A stretch of DNA of 32,376 bases from Spirogloea muscicola (GCA_009602725.1 WELB01000130.1:335875-368250), one strand, 5' to 3'. Counted from the first letter of the stretch, positions 19,313 to 30,599 are shown. Notes: generated by a model not told the origin, from the letters alone. Made by a program: numbers and translations.

Positions 19313-21068
19313 ATGGCAAAGGCTGCGTCCTCGAGCAGCCCACAGGACCTTCGAAGGCTCTGCGCCCAGCCGTGGCTGCTGCAGCTAGTGTGGTTCTGTC
19401 TTTCCACCGCTGAGGCCACTGCAGCCTGCAATTGCAGGTGTGGCTGGCGCCGCTGCGATGTCGAAGCAGAGGCAGGTACCCAATGCGCCATTGGCGGCCC
19501 CCTCCTTAGCTGCTCAGAGCCCGTGCCGTGCCGGAGCTCGCCTGCAGCGCCCAAGTCCTCCGGCAGAGGGGCCGGCCGCACCGCCTGCCTGAGCATGAGC
19601 TGCTGACGAGGACGCAGCCAGTGGCGCCCTGCAGAGGCAGGCAGTGCCGGAGCGAGCGTAGTGTGGACGACCGCGAGGACGGGCTTGTGGAGCTGCCGCT
19701 CTTCCCGCTGCCGCTGGTGCTCTTCCCAGGGGCCGTGCTGCCTCTGCAGATCTTCGAGTACCGGTACCGCATCATGATGCACACTCTGCTGCAAACGGAC
19801 CTGCGATTTGGCGTGGTGTACTCGGGCAAAGATGCGGGCACGGCGTCCTCCGTAGGCTGCGTCGGGGAGGTGGTGAAGCACGAGCGGCTGGCCGACGACC
19901 GGTTCTTCCTAATCTGCCGCGGCCAGGAGCGATTCCGTGTTGTCAGCATCACGCGCACCAAGGTGCCGCACTCCTCTACGTTGCTTCATGCGGTGGCTCA
20001 ATCCCAATTTCCCAAACCCCCACTCCCACGGACGTGATCTCTCCAGCGCACAAATGCACGTTCATAGTCACCAACCTGCTTAGTTGCCAAAGGTCAGGTC
20101 ATTGGATCCTGCACACATGCAAGGTCAACTCTGAGTGCTTGGCCTGGCGAAGCAGCTCGTGCTTCTCTGCTTGAGGGCGTTGTCTGGTGCTTTGCATGCC
20201 CCAGCCCTATCTGGTGGGGAAGGTGACGTGGCTGGAAGATCGGCCCTCTGACCAACCTGAGGATCTCAATGCCCTATCTGACGACGTGGAGGGCTTGATG
20301 AAGGTGAGCAGACTGGCCGACGGATGTCTTACTTGTCTTCAAGCACTCAGTTGCCTTAGTAATCAACTCTGGCTCCGATGGATTTCCAATGTGCTTCAGA
20401 TGTCTCCTCAACCTTCATCATGATAGCCTGATATTGTCCAGAGGGCCGTGCACTTGCAGCACGTTCCACATGCAGGACCCTTTAGCACTTCAGCTTGAGT
20501 CCTTGGAGGAGGACAATCTGGATCTAGTCTTTTACTCAATGGCATGTGCTTGATGTGGGCTTGACCGGTGACAGGACGTCATCAGGTTGTCCAACAAGAT
20601 GAGCGGCAAAGTGGACAAGGAGTCGCCTGAGGATCTGCGTAAGAAGGCATTTCCCACGCCCTTTTCATTCTGGGTTGCGTCCACTTTTGAGGGAGCTCCA
20701 GTGGAGCAGCAGTCCTTACTTGAGCTTGAGGACACCAGGTTTGATCCGAACAATGCCTTAAGCGACACCTCCCTTCAACCAGCCAACAGCTGCTTCTTGA
20801 GAGTCAGTGCAGTTCAGCCTCACTTAGGATGCCCGGCAACTGCACTTAGATGCAGGACACCTTTGAGATTCTTGCAGTCAATTGTGCGACATGCAAGTTC
20901 TCTCAAAGTGCAGTGGCAAGTACTTTCTTGACACAGTAGCTAGCTGACCAACTTTTTTGATGTTATCGCAGCGAGCGTCTGAAGAGGGAAAGGGACACTC
21001 TACGCGACACCCTAAACTACCTGACTGCTGCGACCGCTGTCAAGGACGTCTTCTCTTCAAGCGAGTAG
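19313..21068 (+). CDS. Plastid-type LON substrate-binding (N-terminal) domain protein
   Basis: Homologous to the plant 'ATP-dependent protease La domain' proteins, which have the LON N-terminal PUA-like fold without AAA or protease parts; their role is unknown. Well-supported exons: end of main exon at 19962 (phase 0), 20205-20303, 20575-20738, 20972-21068. Key blocks: VELPLFPLPLVLFPGAVLPL, QIFEYRYRIMMHTLLQTDLR, VGCVGEVVKHERLADDRFFL, CRGQERFRV, YLVGKVTWLEDRPSDQPEDL, FPTPFSFWVASTFEGAP, ELEDTSERLKRERDTLRDTL and the end TAVKDVFSSSE. The conserved region is complete. The 5' end is uncertain. One phase-consistent option is exon 1 at 19313-19437 joined to 19635 (270 residues) or 19548 (299 residues), giving a Ser/Ala-rich plastid-type leader. 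The true start could also lie in the adjacent gap. Confidence 0.88.
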
Positions 21069-21761
21069 TCTTGCCATCACCCTTGCCCTCCCTGTCAGAG
21101 CCCTCAATGCACAGTGCGTTGATCGAACCTTGATCGACATTTGGCATGCAGCTCTCCGCCTGTCACACGATTAGTGTTAACAAGCAGCTGATGTTCCCAA
21201 ACCAGACTAACTTTTGTAGCATGTAGTGGTAAATTTGTTGCTGGGTTTCCTTTTTTCCTGCCTGTCTCTCTCCAGCTTGCAGGAACAATAACAAGCCCAC
21301 TTTCTCAAGATACACAGATAGATCACGAGACAGTTGTATGCGTCATACGAATTTGGCTAACAGTTGATAACAAATGCTTAAGAAAATGGACAAAGTGCAT
21401 GGTGCCCACCACTCCATTGAGAGTGATGATGCCTATGAATCTTCGCTCATTGTGTCCTTACGAGCAGGAGAATAAGGTACAAATGTCTACTGTAAACAGC
21501 CAAAATGCTCATGTGCTGTGCTGAAACCTTCTAACAAAGCCAAACCTCAATCAAAGTAAGCCTTGTCTACTGGCATGCCATAATGTGATAACATGCAAGA
21601 ATGTGCATATGTCGAAGCTGCTATCTTGTTTACAGTGGCCGCAGCAGGGTTTACCTTCACTCAACTCGCAGGCCTGTGTGGGTCTACCACGCCTAACCTG
21701 AAATGATGTACTGCTGAGCTTGAAGCTCGGGCCCATAAGAGGTGGCTACAGATGGATATTT
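21069..21761. other. Intergenic between convergent LON-domain and lipase genes
   Basis: AT-richer than the genes. No exon recognised. TGTAA at about 21491 (+) is 420 bases after the LON-gene stop. Confidence 0.45.
21630..21634 (-). terminator. TGTAA poly(A) signal for the lipase gene
   Basis: TTACA on the plus strand reads TGTAA on the minus strand, 128 bases beyond the proposed lipase stop. TGTAA is the usual poly(A) signal of chlorophyte algae. Confidence 0.45.
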
Positions 21762-24376
21762 TCAGAAGAAGGGGTTGCTAAGTGCAAACTTGAGTAATGT
21801 GCTGATGGAATAAATGAAGCAGAGCTTGTCAAAGGAGCGCAAGTGCCGAGAGACACGGCCAATGTGCCGCACCATCCAGCCCAAGCGACGGAGTCTGGGC
21901 ATGTGCTGAGCTTTGTCCTGCACGGCTACCTGGCAGGTTGTATACACTTGGATGGCATCCATAGCCATGGAGCTTGTTCTCGTCAGAGCCATGCTGCTCG
22001 TCCTGGTCAGGGCGCTGCTCTTCGAACGCACCAGCCTGCTCTGAGGAGTTTGAGGTGTGAGAGGAAGATCACTGTCATTGAAGTGGGCTCTGCCGCCAGG
22101 GGTCAGCGGTTGGTCATCCGCGTCACCTGGCATTCTGTTGGTGTCAAAGGACACCCTGCCAGTGTCGGATGACAACCTGCTGGTGTCAAATGAGACCCTG
22201 TTGGGAGTTGCAGGAGGTGTAATCGGAGGTGTACTTCTCTTACGACAATTGTCAAGAGAGTCCGTCTGGAAGCAGGGTCGAGTCAGCCCCACCAACTCAT
22301 TGCTCTTCATCACCTGCTCGAAAGAGAATGCATGCGTCGGGCAGATGCGGTGGCCACACTGGTGTCTGGCTACTCTGCTTCCCCCCTTGGGTAGGGCATC
22401 AACAAGAGTCCGTTTCCCGCAACAGACGTGCTTAAGGTGCATGTCATACTACGCAGCTGCTTGTGTCAAGTACTACTGCAGAGAGAGACGCTATCACACT
22501 CAGCTGGTAAGGCGAGTCAGTCACTTACAGAGAAAGATTTGGCAGATTGCAAAGTCCTAGCGGTCGGCCGGCAGCAAGCGCAGGGCTTGAGCTGGGGACC
22601 CATGCCCTGAAGGACGCCTGTGAAGTAGTTTGTCATTCCGTGGTCATCAAAAGCAGCCATGTTGACAGTCAGGCCAAAGGCTAACTGATGAGCCCACTCA
22701 TTCAGGTGCTCGGCTTCCTCAAACTCCAAAGCAGCTGACTTATCCTCTGTTCGAGCATCAAGAAGCAGCACTTGACCTGCACAATCACATCATGCTTTCA
22801 GGAGGCGGCGCGTGGGCAGTGCCTCACATCTGTTGGATGAGCCAAGACGTGGTTTTCAAGTACAGCTGCGCCGCAGAAGGGAGCAAGAAGTCGACAAGCA
22901 AGCACACAGTCCTGCTCACCGGCAAAGGCATAATCAGGACCACTCTCAGAAGGCAGGGCCAGCTTTATCAGGTGCCACAGAATCCCTCGAAGAGGCCTGG
23001 GAATGCGAGACTCCACAGCTCTTACTGTCGAACGCAAACGACATCATGAATGTCAGTGCAGAGGACGTGACACCGATGACAGAACAAGCACCCCTCTGCT
23101 TGGGCACTGCAAGATGTCGCTGTGCCAGACAAGCAGCCAACACCCATCCGCGACAATCATTGGTGGCATCTCAGAGCTAGCGTGCAGGCCTGCTAGGCGA
23201 TCTTGGCAGTGCTGCATCATTGCCAGCACAGCTACAGCTACAGCATGATCCACAACCTTGGCATGACTGAGGCCAGCCAAGAAGTGGCACACTTTGAGCA
23301 CATGTTTACAGCTGCCATTATGGAATGCCTTGCAAGTATATGAAGATCAGGGCTTGCGACCGCCACCTAGAGATGCAACGGGCCAGTGAGTGATGCCCTC
23401 CATGATGTCCAGCCCGATCCTGACCAGCCTCAAGACCTCCAGGCAGTCCTCAGGCCCCTGGATGAGTTTCTGCGGGAGGCGAGCTTGCAGTGTCAAAAGT
23501 CGCCCGACATCGAGGGAGCAAAGAATCTAGGCAAGCTCACAGCCTAGGGGACATGCACCAGACTGGTCGTCACCCGGATTGCCCCGCCTCCCCTCGCGTC
23601 CTACTGCAGAGGTTCTTCTGGTGTACGCGGATGAGACCTCGTGACTGACAGCAAGCGCCACATGCACAGTCTACGGCAATGCTCTCCTCGGCGGATCGGG
23701 TGCTCACCTGAGCCACGCCCACGATGGGTAGGATCTTGGGGACGAGGTCGTTTCGGGCGACGACGTGACAGAAGGCGTCGCGGTACTGCGTGTTGATGAG
23801 CTCGGCGAGGACGCCATTGGCAAAAAGTGGCGCGCCGAACGTGATGCAGTAGACGTTGCCGCGCCAGTGCCAGGTGCCGTGGGAGGCGGCCACGGTGTCC
23901 TCCATGACGCGGAGGGAGAGGAGGGAGGCGACGGCGCCGCCGAGGGAGTGGCCGGTGAACACAATCTGCTCGCCGGCGAGGAGCATGTCGGAGAAGAAGT
24001 GGGTGGGGATGGAGAGGGCGCGGTCGACGAAGCCCAGGTGCGCGGAGCCCTTGGCGAAGGGCAGGCGCTTGTGGATGAACTTGAGGTCGCAGGCGATGTC
24101 GGCGAGCTCCGAGGAGCCGCGGCAGCCGACGATGACGTGCCCGTGGCTGCTGCGGGCGACATAGAAGGCCTGCTGGCAGGGCTTGGGGCCGGCCACGCTG
24201 CCCTTGGCGATGGGCAGCAGCTCCAGGTCGCCCACGGGCAGCTCATACTTGCGGCGCAGCAGCGCCAGCACGGCGTCGTTGGTCGGCTCGTACACCGCGT
24301 TGGCCACCACCAGCGCGTCGATGATCTGCTTCGTGATGCACGTCCCGCCCACCCGCTCCGAGTACCGCGCCAGCAT
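21762..24376 (-). CDS. Class 3 (Lipase_3) alpha/beta-hydrolase lipase
   Basis: Likely an acylglycerol lipase; the substrate cannot be told from sequence. Minus-strand exons: 24376-23708, 23469-23367, 23024-22920, 22776-22529, 22313-21762. Phases agree, 558 residues. The ATG at 24376 opens MLARYSERVGG. Family blocks: ANAVYEP (25-31), oxyanion region CRGSSELADI (85-94), nucleophile elbow GHSLGG (S144), FGAPLFAN (180-187), acid in VVARNDLVP (D210), and histidine in FDDHGMTNYF (H338). YAFAGQVLLLD across the exon 3/4 join matches the usual Y.PxGxxxxL block and supports the join. Exon 5 (376-558) is low-complexity, rich in Ser, Thr, Arg and Pro, with internal repeats (ALTRTSSM twice; VSFDTSR, VSFDTNR), and ends in a hydrophobic segment. 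Its attachment rests on phase and splice sites only and is the weakest part. There is no signal peptide. Confidence 0.88.
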
Positions 24377-24649
24377 GGCGCCGCGCCCCCGCCCCTCTTC
24401 CGCCCGGCCCGTGCGCGGGGGGGCCGGCCGCGCCGGGCGGGGGGCTGAGGGTGGGGGCCCCACCCCCCACCAGGTGACTGCAACAGGGCGACCTTGGTGG
24501 TGCCACGTGCCAGGAGTGAGTGGCAGTCGTCGGCGCTGGCCCTGCCCAAGCGCTCGTGCCCACGCGCTCTTGGCTGGCCGACCGACCGACCCGAATCCCT
24601 GATCTCCATCTTTTGTGTAAGCTGGCTTTTCACGTCTGGCTGTCTGCAC
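24377..24649. other. Lipase 5' flank, GC-rich
   Basis: A GC-rich stretch just upstream of the lipase ATG (24390-24480) is the likely promoter and leader. Open frames here on both strands are not supported by any motif. Confidence 0.4.
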
Positions 24650-24860
24650 AGTAGCTCGGCTTCCTTTGGGACCTTGCCTTACATTGAGAAAGCTGTTTCT
24701 TCTTTCTTCGCTTCGGACCTTGCTCATTCTATCGTGGGCTGGCTTTTCACAGCCCTCGCCCCCATGCAAGAGCTGCTTCAACTTTACTTTCTTTCTTTCA
24801 TGAACAGTGAGTGTACTGGCTTGGATTAGCCACCCTTTCGACCCATGCGCCTTCTCTCAT
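24650..24860 (+). repeat. Hairpin tail plus subfamily B tail fragment
   Basis: A hairpin tail (GTGGGCTGGCTTTTCACAGC at about 24735, stem 24736-24755, followed by CCTCGCCCCCATGCAAGAGC) and then TACTGGCTTGGATTAGCC and CATGCGCCTTCTCTC (subfamily B tail). No coding remnant is attached. Confidence 0.65.
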
Positions 24861-25136
24861 TCACAGCCACTTTCTATTGGAAGAGCTGCTGGTGGTTTTT
24901 CTTTTTAACATTTCCGGGTCCTGACCTAGAAGCCACTTGCCTGCGGGGGCCGCCGCCAGCAGGCCTCCCCCTTGCAAAGGAGCTGCTCTTCTTGCCTGCC
25001 GAGCACAGACTCGGCTAAGCACCTGCCTGAACTCCACACGGCGAACGACGTGGGGACCCGGGTTGGACATACCGGGAACGGTGACATGGCATGCCCTGTT
25101 GCCGAGCGAAGCGAGCGAAAGCGCCCGCAGAGGGAN

Positions 25137-25446
25137 TATCGGATGCGCCTCTCTGTATCCCTGCAGCGGTCCATGGCCCACGCTCTGCATCTGCGAGCTG
25201 GCCGTGCTCTCGCTGCGGGCTCTGGCTTTTGTCAGGGTGATAGCTTCCCGGCAGCTAGTCTGTCGGATCTGAGGCTCCTCACTCGTACGTACTGAGTGAT
25301 CTATCCTCCCCCTGTTTTACCATAGCATCCTCAGGCCCCTTTGTAGCTGCTCACCGCTCTTAGGCCCCTCTGAACCTTTGTGAATTCTTTTTGGGCTGGC
25401 TTTTCGCAGCCCTTGCCCCCGTTGGGAGTGCCACTTCCCTCTCTCT
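25137..25446 (+). mobile_element. Subfamily C LINE-like 3' end with complete tail
   Basis: Begins right after an undetermined base at 25136. Reads YRMRLSVSLQRSMAHALHLR, AGRALAAGSGFCQGDSFPAA, SLSDLRLLTRTY and a stop at about 25295. The tail runs through GGCCCCTCTGAACCTTTGTG and the hairpin 25393-25412 to GGAGTGCCACTTCC. It matches the minus-strand copy 31759-31990 almost base for base, suggesting recent activity of this subfamily. Confidence 0.78.
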
Positions 25447-25525
25447 TCCAGGAGAGAAGGCGCGCGGGGCGCATGAATTGAAAGGGAGGCCAATTCAAGC
25501 CAATGCATTGCTCAGGCAGAGTCGA
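25447..25525 (-). repeat. Inverted subfamily B tail
   Basis: AAGGCGCGCGGGGCGCATG, GGGAGGCCAATTCAAGCCAA and GCTCAGGCAGAG match 5440-5515 in the same orientation and, in reverse, 25640-25705. It meets the preceding hairpin tail end-to-end. Confidence 0.7.
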
Positions 25526-25559
25526 GTGCAGGAGGAGCTGTTCCAGCCCCTATCCTCAA

Positions 25560-25728
25560 TGGTATGGTATGGTATGGTATGCACCTTAGTTTAGGTCTCC
25601 ACATCATGTAGCCTTGTTTAGTTTGCACTAGCCTCTGCTTTGAACAATGTATTGGCTTGAATAAGCCTCCCTTTCAATTCCATGCGCACCGCGCGCCTTC
25701 TCTCTATGGTATGGTATGGTATGGTATG
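25560..25728 (+). repeat. Subfamily B tail bracketed by two (GGTAT)n runs
   Basis: Four GGTAT units at about 25561-25581 and four more at about 25707-25728 bracket a subfamily B tail (GGTCTCCACATCATGTAGCC, then CCATGCGCACCGCGCGCC). The runs may be a target duplication made on insertion, or a simple-sequence 3' terminus of the element. Confidence 0.75.
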
Positions 25729-25830
25729 TAGGTCTTATACGTGCTTGCCTTTGTACTTGGCCATTTGGCCTTCGTTTGTTTCAAATACACGAAAACTTCC
25801 CTATCCTCAATGGGCGAGGCCCTTTTCTTT
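25729..25830 (+). repeat. Subfamily A tail plus CCTCAATGGGCGAGG
   Basis: CGTGCTTGCCTTTGTACTTGG, CCATTTGGCCTTCG, TTTCAAATACACGAAAAC, then CTATCCTCAATGGGCGAGGC. Same tail as at 464-535 and 17400-17475. Confidence 0.7.
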
Positions 25831-26491
25831 TCTCCCACCGGGGGCCGAGCGGTGTGACCAGCGGGCTCGACACGGCATTGGCACTGTCCCAAGAGGCCAC
25901 TGCTGCTTCCCGTCTCCCCACCACACGCCAGTCCCATCCCCCTCCCCGCCGCCGCCGCCCGGCCGCCCCTCGCGGGCGGCCATGCGGCCTCGCCGGCTCC
26001 CCCGTCCCCCGCCGCTCCGCCTGGCGCCTCCCGCCCGCGCGCCCCGGCGCTTGTCGGCCAGGTGCCTCTCGTCGCCACCCCCCGCCGCGGGCTTGCGGGC
26101 TCTTCCCAGGGACGGGCCCGGTAGCGCCCCCCGGCCGAGGAGCGGCCGCGACGAGCCCGCCGGAAGGTGGACCGCCTGTGGAAGCCACTGCCGGGCCGCC
26201 TCCTGCGCGCCGAGCGACTCGCGCCGAGCTCCTGGGCGTGCGCAGCAGCTCCTTTGCCCAGCTGTGCCCCGCTGCCAAGGAGTGGGCCAGCCGAGAGCCA
26301 AGAGCTTCCACCGCAGGCTCTCCTCTCTGTTGCAACTCGCGGCTGCTCAGCTCCCTGGTACTCGGGAGGGAGAGGCCTCAATGCACCTGCTCACCGAGTG
26401 CAAGACCTGGGCTGCCTGCCTGCAGGCGGTGAGGCGGAGGCGCGAGCAGCTCCCGGGAGGACTAGCGGAGCTGAGCCTGGCGACGGCGGCG

Positions 26492-29015
26492 ATGGCACTC
26501 CCGGTGGCAAGCCCGTCCACGTGGCGGCTGGCCAACGTGGTCCCCATGAACCTGGTCGAGGACATCTACCGCTGCAGCTTCAAGCCGCAGACGGGCGTCA
26601 CTCTCAAGTACATGGTAGGAGCTGCCATTCCTGCATCACTTACCCCTGCAAGCCGCTGCCGGGGTTGGACCGGTGGAGCCTGCCGAGGGTCTCAAGAGTC
26701 TCGTCATGTACGACCAGGTTGTGCCAGCATGATCGTGCTTTGCCCACGATGAGTTCGATCGTCATCTCAGCTGCAACAGCTGCGTGCCCCGCCCTGAATA
26801 GCCACCCTGTGCCAATGCAGATGGACTTCGGGTCCCACCCGACCGAGCAGAATCTGCTCTCTGCAGCTCAGTTCCTGCACAAGGAGCTGCCCGTGAGGTT
26901 GGCACACCGTGTCAAGGAGCTTGAGAACCTGCCCCACGGCCTTTCGACCAGAGCTCCTGTTCTGAAGGTACCCTTATGCATTATTGAGATGCTCTGCCAG
27001 TGTCCTACTCTCAGGGAGCCCGTACATCTGCTGAGAGGGCTGCAGAAGGCTGCATTGCCCTCCTTCCTGCAAGCTCGGCAGGGAGGCTGCTGAAGCTGAT
27101 CACCTTGTGTCCAAACAGTGGACCAGCAACCTTTTCCTGACTGTCGCCTGTGACGGAGACCCTGAATGGCAGGTGCGGGACTGGTATGTTGACTCGTTCC
27201 GGGACTTGAGGGGCTTTCCTCCTGTACGGAACACAGCAGACGAGCTGAGATTCACGGAGCTGATCAATCAGATCAAGGCGCGGCACAACAATGTCATGCC
27301 CACGATGGCCATGGGCATTCAGGAGCTGAAGCGCGAACTGGGCCGCCGGGTGGGCCTCAACGAGCTGCCAGAAATCCATTCCTTCCTTGACCGCTTTTAC
27401 ATGTCCCGCATAGGCATCCGCATGCTCATTGGTGAGTGAGGTCCCTTTCCCTCTGCTCGCACCGACGAGCCGCACGGCCAAGTCACTGTGGCCCACCCCT
27501 GACTTGGGTACATGAAGGCCGAAGCATTCGTATGCTCGCATGGTCCCGTGAACGTCAGCGCAAGTAGCAGGCTGCTGAACGCTCCTCCGGGGAGGACTGG
27601 GGAGGACCAGACCATGGATCTGCATCGCTGAGCAACTGTGTGCAGTGTCATGGTGCAGGGCAGCATGTTGCGCTGCACCAGCAGCCGCCCAGTCCATCAT
27701 ATGTTGGACTCATCTCGGGAAACGTGAGCCCTGTGGCGGTCGCGCAGAATGCAATTGACGATGCACGCTCGGCCTGCATGCGTCACTATGGTTCTGCTCC
27801 CGAGGTCCACATCTACGGAGATCCTCACTTCACCTTTTCGTGAGTGGCCGGCACAGTTCCCAACCTACGCTCGAGTGCAAGAGCCACCTCTGCGTGCATG
27901 GGCCGTATCACCTGCTCATGCTACAAGTGTGTGGATTCGCGGTGGTGATGGTGGTATCTGGCAATCCTCAGATACGTGCCGACGCACTTGCATCAGATGC
28001 TCTTTGAGCTGGTGAAGAACTCATTGCGGGCAGTACAAGACCGCTTTCTTGATTCAGACCAGGAGCCACCCCCTGTGCGAGTCGTGGTGGCTGATGGTTC
28101 TGAGGATGTGACCCTAAAGGTAGGAGGGATCAAACAGCACGCTCAAGACAGGGTGCTCTAGTTGCTCCGAGATTCGGACCTTGCAGCCCCTTTCTCATGT
28201 AGCACCCAAGCTTGCTTGTCTGATGATGGAGGCTCTTGCTCGGGGAAGCCCCAGGGCTGCTTTTTTTTTATTGGGCACTTGTGGTCTTGATAAACACTTC
28301 TTGTTGCACACAACATCAGATCTCTGACGAAGGAGGCGGTATCCCAAGGAGTGGGCTACAAAAGATATGGACCTACCTCTATACCACGGCAAAGTCCCCG
28401 CTGGCTGACATTGGTGGGCAACTCCAAGAACTGCCCACTGTTCTGGCCGGGTGCGCATCCACACTCCCTGGTTCTCGCACATACGCTCCACGTTGTCTGT
28501 ACTGCCACAGATTGTCAGGCTTTGGGGGCCTACTGCTGGTGCATCGTGCTTAGAGTTGGAGGATGCAGGCCAGAAACCAGCTTCACTAACGGGCCTCCGT
28601 CCTGACGAAACATGCACTGGCAGATATGGATATGGGCTGCCAATATCTCGACTGTACGCCCGATACTTTGGTGGGGACCTGCAGATTATATCCATGGAGG
28701 GCTATGGTAGCATGCCCTGCCTTCTTGTCTCCTCTTCTCTTCCAGGAGTGTTCTCATATGCATGGTAACCTCAAAGTTGTGCGGTGACAGGAGCAGCAAA
28801 GGATGCTGCAGGGCACTGCTTAGATCAGCTTCATTCTGCTACCATGCCAAGCATTCTGTTGCGCCCGCAGCTTGTTGGCTTATCGCTTCATAGCTTCTGA
28901 TGTCAGAAAGAACTTCAGTTTGTCTGAAGCCTGGGTTTGTCGATGTGTGTGCGCAGGCACAGATGCTTACTTGCATATCAACCGGCTGGGTAATAAGCAG
29001 GAGCCCTTGCCTTGA
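26492..29015 (+). CDS. PDK: Mitochondrial pyruvate dehydrogenase kinase
   Basis: Phosphorylates the E1-alpha subunit of mitochondrial pyruvate dehydrogenase and switches the complex off (family knowledge). Eight exons: 26492-26614, 26821-26967, 27173-27431, 27659-27839, 27972-28119, 28320-28450, 28624-28706, 28957-29015. Phases agree, 1131 bases, 376 residues, close to plant PDK. Blocks: [20 protein letters not shown] (29-48), [15 protein letters not shown]128 in [29 protein letters not shown], then the GHKL ATPase motifs: N box [10 protein letters not shown] (N253), G1 DEGGG (289-293) and G2 [18 protein letters not shown] (330-347). The end QEPLP is typical of plant PDKs. Start: ATG 26492 gives a short leader as in plants, but the same frame stays open through ATG 26381 back to ATG 25982, whose product starts with an Arg/Pro-rich mitochondrial-type leader. 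The exon 5-8 joins restore the kinase core exactly. Confidence 0.95.
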
Positions 29016-29090
29016 TCATATAGACGATATGACAGTAGTTAGTGGTGCCCAAGGGCTGTGGCCTTGCGCGTGCCAGGTGTGTCTTAGGGG

Positions 29091-29095
29091 TGTAA
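29091..29095 (+). terminator. TGTAA poly(A) signal for PDK
   Basis: TGTAA lies 76 bases after the PDK stop, in the usual position for the chlorophyte poly(A) signal. Confidence 0.55.
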
Positions 29096-30590
29096 TAGGT
29101 GCAAGGTGCGTCAAGTGCCATCATTACATATCCACTGAGGATGTGCCAGCTTCTTGGTAGCTTGCTGGTGTGAGCAGCGGCGAAAAGAGGATGAAAGCCC
29201 TAGGTCAGGAGTGATCAAAAGGGATGGGCGCGAGTTAGGAAGGCTGCGTGTAGTGATAAATGCCACATGACCAAGTACAGGGTCAGTATGCATGCTTAGT
29301 GTGCAGTGCCTAAGCCTTCAATCACATGCAACACCCGTGCCCGCTACTCACCACATTGACGACACACCGTTGGCCTGCTGATGGCGGGTGCCGCATCCTT
29401 CCTCTTGCGGGTTTGACTTGCTCAGCCTTTCAAAGATGGGTGGAGCCCACCAAAGCAGAGTGCATGGCATGGAGTACCACTGACTCAATTTACGCCGGGC
29501 ACAACTGGCGGCAGGGGTGCTAAGAGTCGGAGATCAGACAAGGCATGCTACAAGTATTCTCACGTTATTGACTAGAGTCTGTGTAAACAGTGTGTGTGTA
29601 CAATTAAAGGGTGGCTAATACTGTGCCTCTCCTGCTCTTCACTGGGTTTGGCGGATTTTTGCTGCACTACAAACGTTGAGATGGTACTGCTGCCTGCTCT
29701 ATAAAAGAGCATGCTCCCTGCGAAAAGCGTAGCTGAGGTGAATGCCTGTGAGTTGATGTGAGGTGCCCAGAGTGGCCAAGGATTTCAACCGCAAGACCTA
29801 GAATTTGCAGCCGAGCTTAACCTTCTCTGAATGCTTCGTCATTGGTCCTTTCCATACTCTCCAGCATCGTCGGCTGGGCTGGGCCCCTGTCCTAAGCTTC
29901 AGCTAGGTTGACGAAAGCAATAAAAGAGCCATGGCATGAAAAGGTGCGGAGGTTTTGTCTATCTGGCCACATTATCATCTACGACAAACCCCCCCTGGGG
30001 GTGTGGGGACTAGGCGTAACGGAGTTAGCAACCTGGTGCCAGCAATCTAGGACGAGTGCCCCACCAACGACCGGCAAGCAGGATGTGAGGTATTGTGCAA
30101 CATGCCCCAGTGTCTCATTGATCTTACACCCTATGAGGAGGCTGAGGCCGCTGCGCATGTAGCTACACAAGGCTAGGCGGCCCCAAGCTCTGGCAGGGCA
30201 GGGGTAATAGTGGTAACCTCAGTAATAATCTGGTCACAGCTGAAGTCCGACATGCCCTTGCCAAAAATAGTGGCTCGTCCTAAAGAAAGGGTTGGCCAAC
30301 TCAATCTAAGAGCGCCAATGTGCGGCCTCAATAGCTGCTGACACCAGCCAAAGTGCAGACAGGCATTTTCAGACCCTGAGGACATTGTGAAGTTATGGAG
30401 ACAAGGCCTGCATGTGCTGTTGCGATGAAGAAATCTTGGGGGCATGAGCAGCATCATAGGTGCATGCGCAGCAAGTATCACAAACCTTGCCAGCTGCTAA
30501 TGGCCCTCGTGATTGGCCTAGAGGTCGCTACCTGATGCCCAAATACTGGACGGCAAATGACAAGCCCTTGTGCCACCAGCTAAAGCTTGA
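29096..30590. other. No recognised gene; some possible unassigned exons
   Basis: Three stretches look codon-like but match nothing I know. About 29354-29519 (-) reads RRKLSQWYSMPCTLLWWAPP and on to a GTGAGTAG donor. 30050-30176 (+), after a TCTAG acceptor, encodes a peptide ending MPQCLIDLTPYEEAEAAAHV ATQG and a stop. 30175-30280 (-), after CTTTAG, reads FGKGMSDFSCDQIITEVTTI and on to a stop. The last two overlap at their stop codons on opposite strands, so at least one is chance. None can be joined into a gene model from sequence alone. Confidence 0.3.
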
Positions 30591-30599
30591 GCGGAAGTA

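Noticed and set aside
18315-19388. Open frame of 357 codons through the gap
   Set aside because: Most of it is undetermined sequence. The left part is retroelement and the right part is a different, unsupported frame.
23765-24448. Long plus-strand open frame of 227 codons
   Set aside because: It is antisense to the first lipase exon, whose frame contains GHSLGG and the other catalytic blocks. The GC-rich third positions keep the opposite strand open.
27011-27700. Minus-strand open frame of 229 codons
   Set aside because: Antisense to PDK exons 3 and 4.
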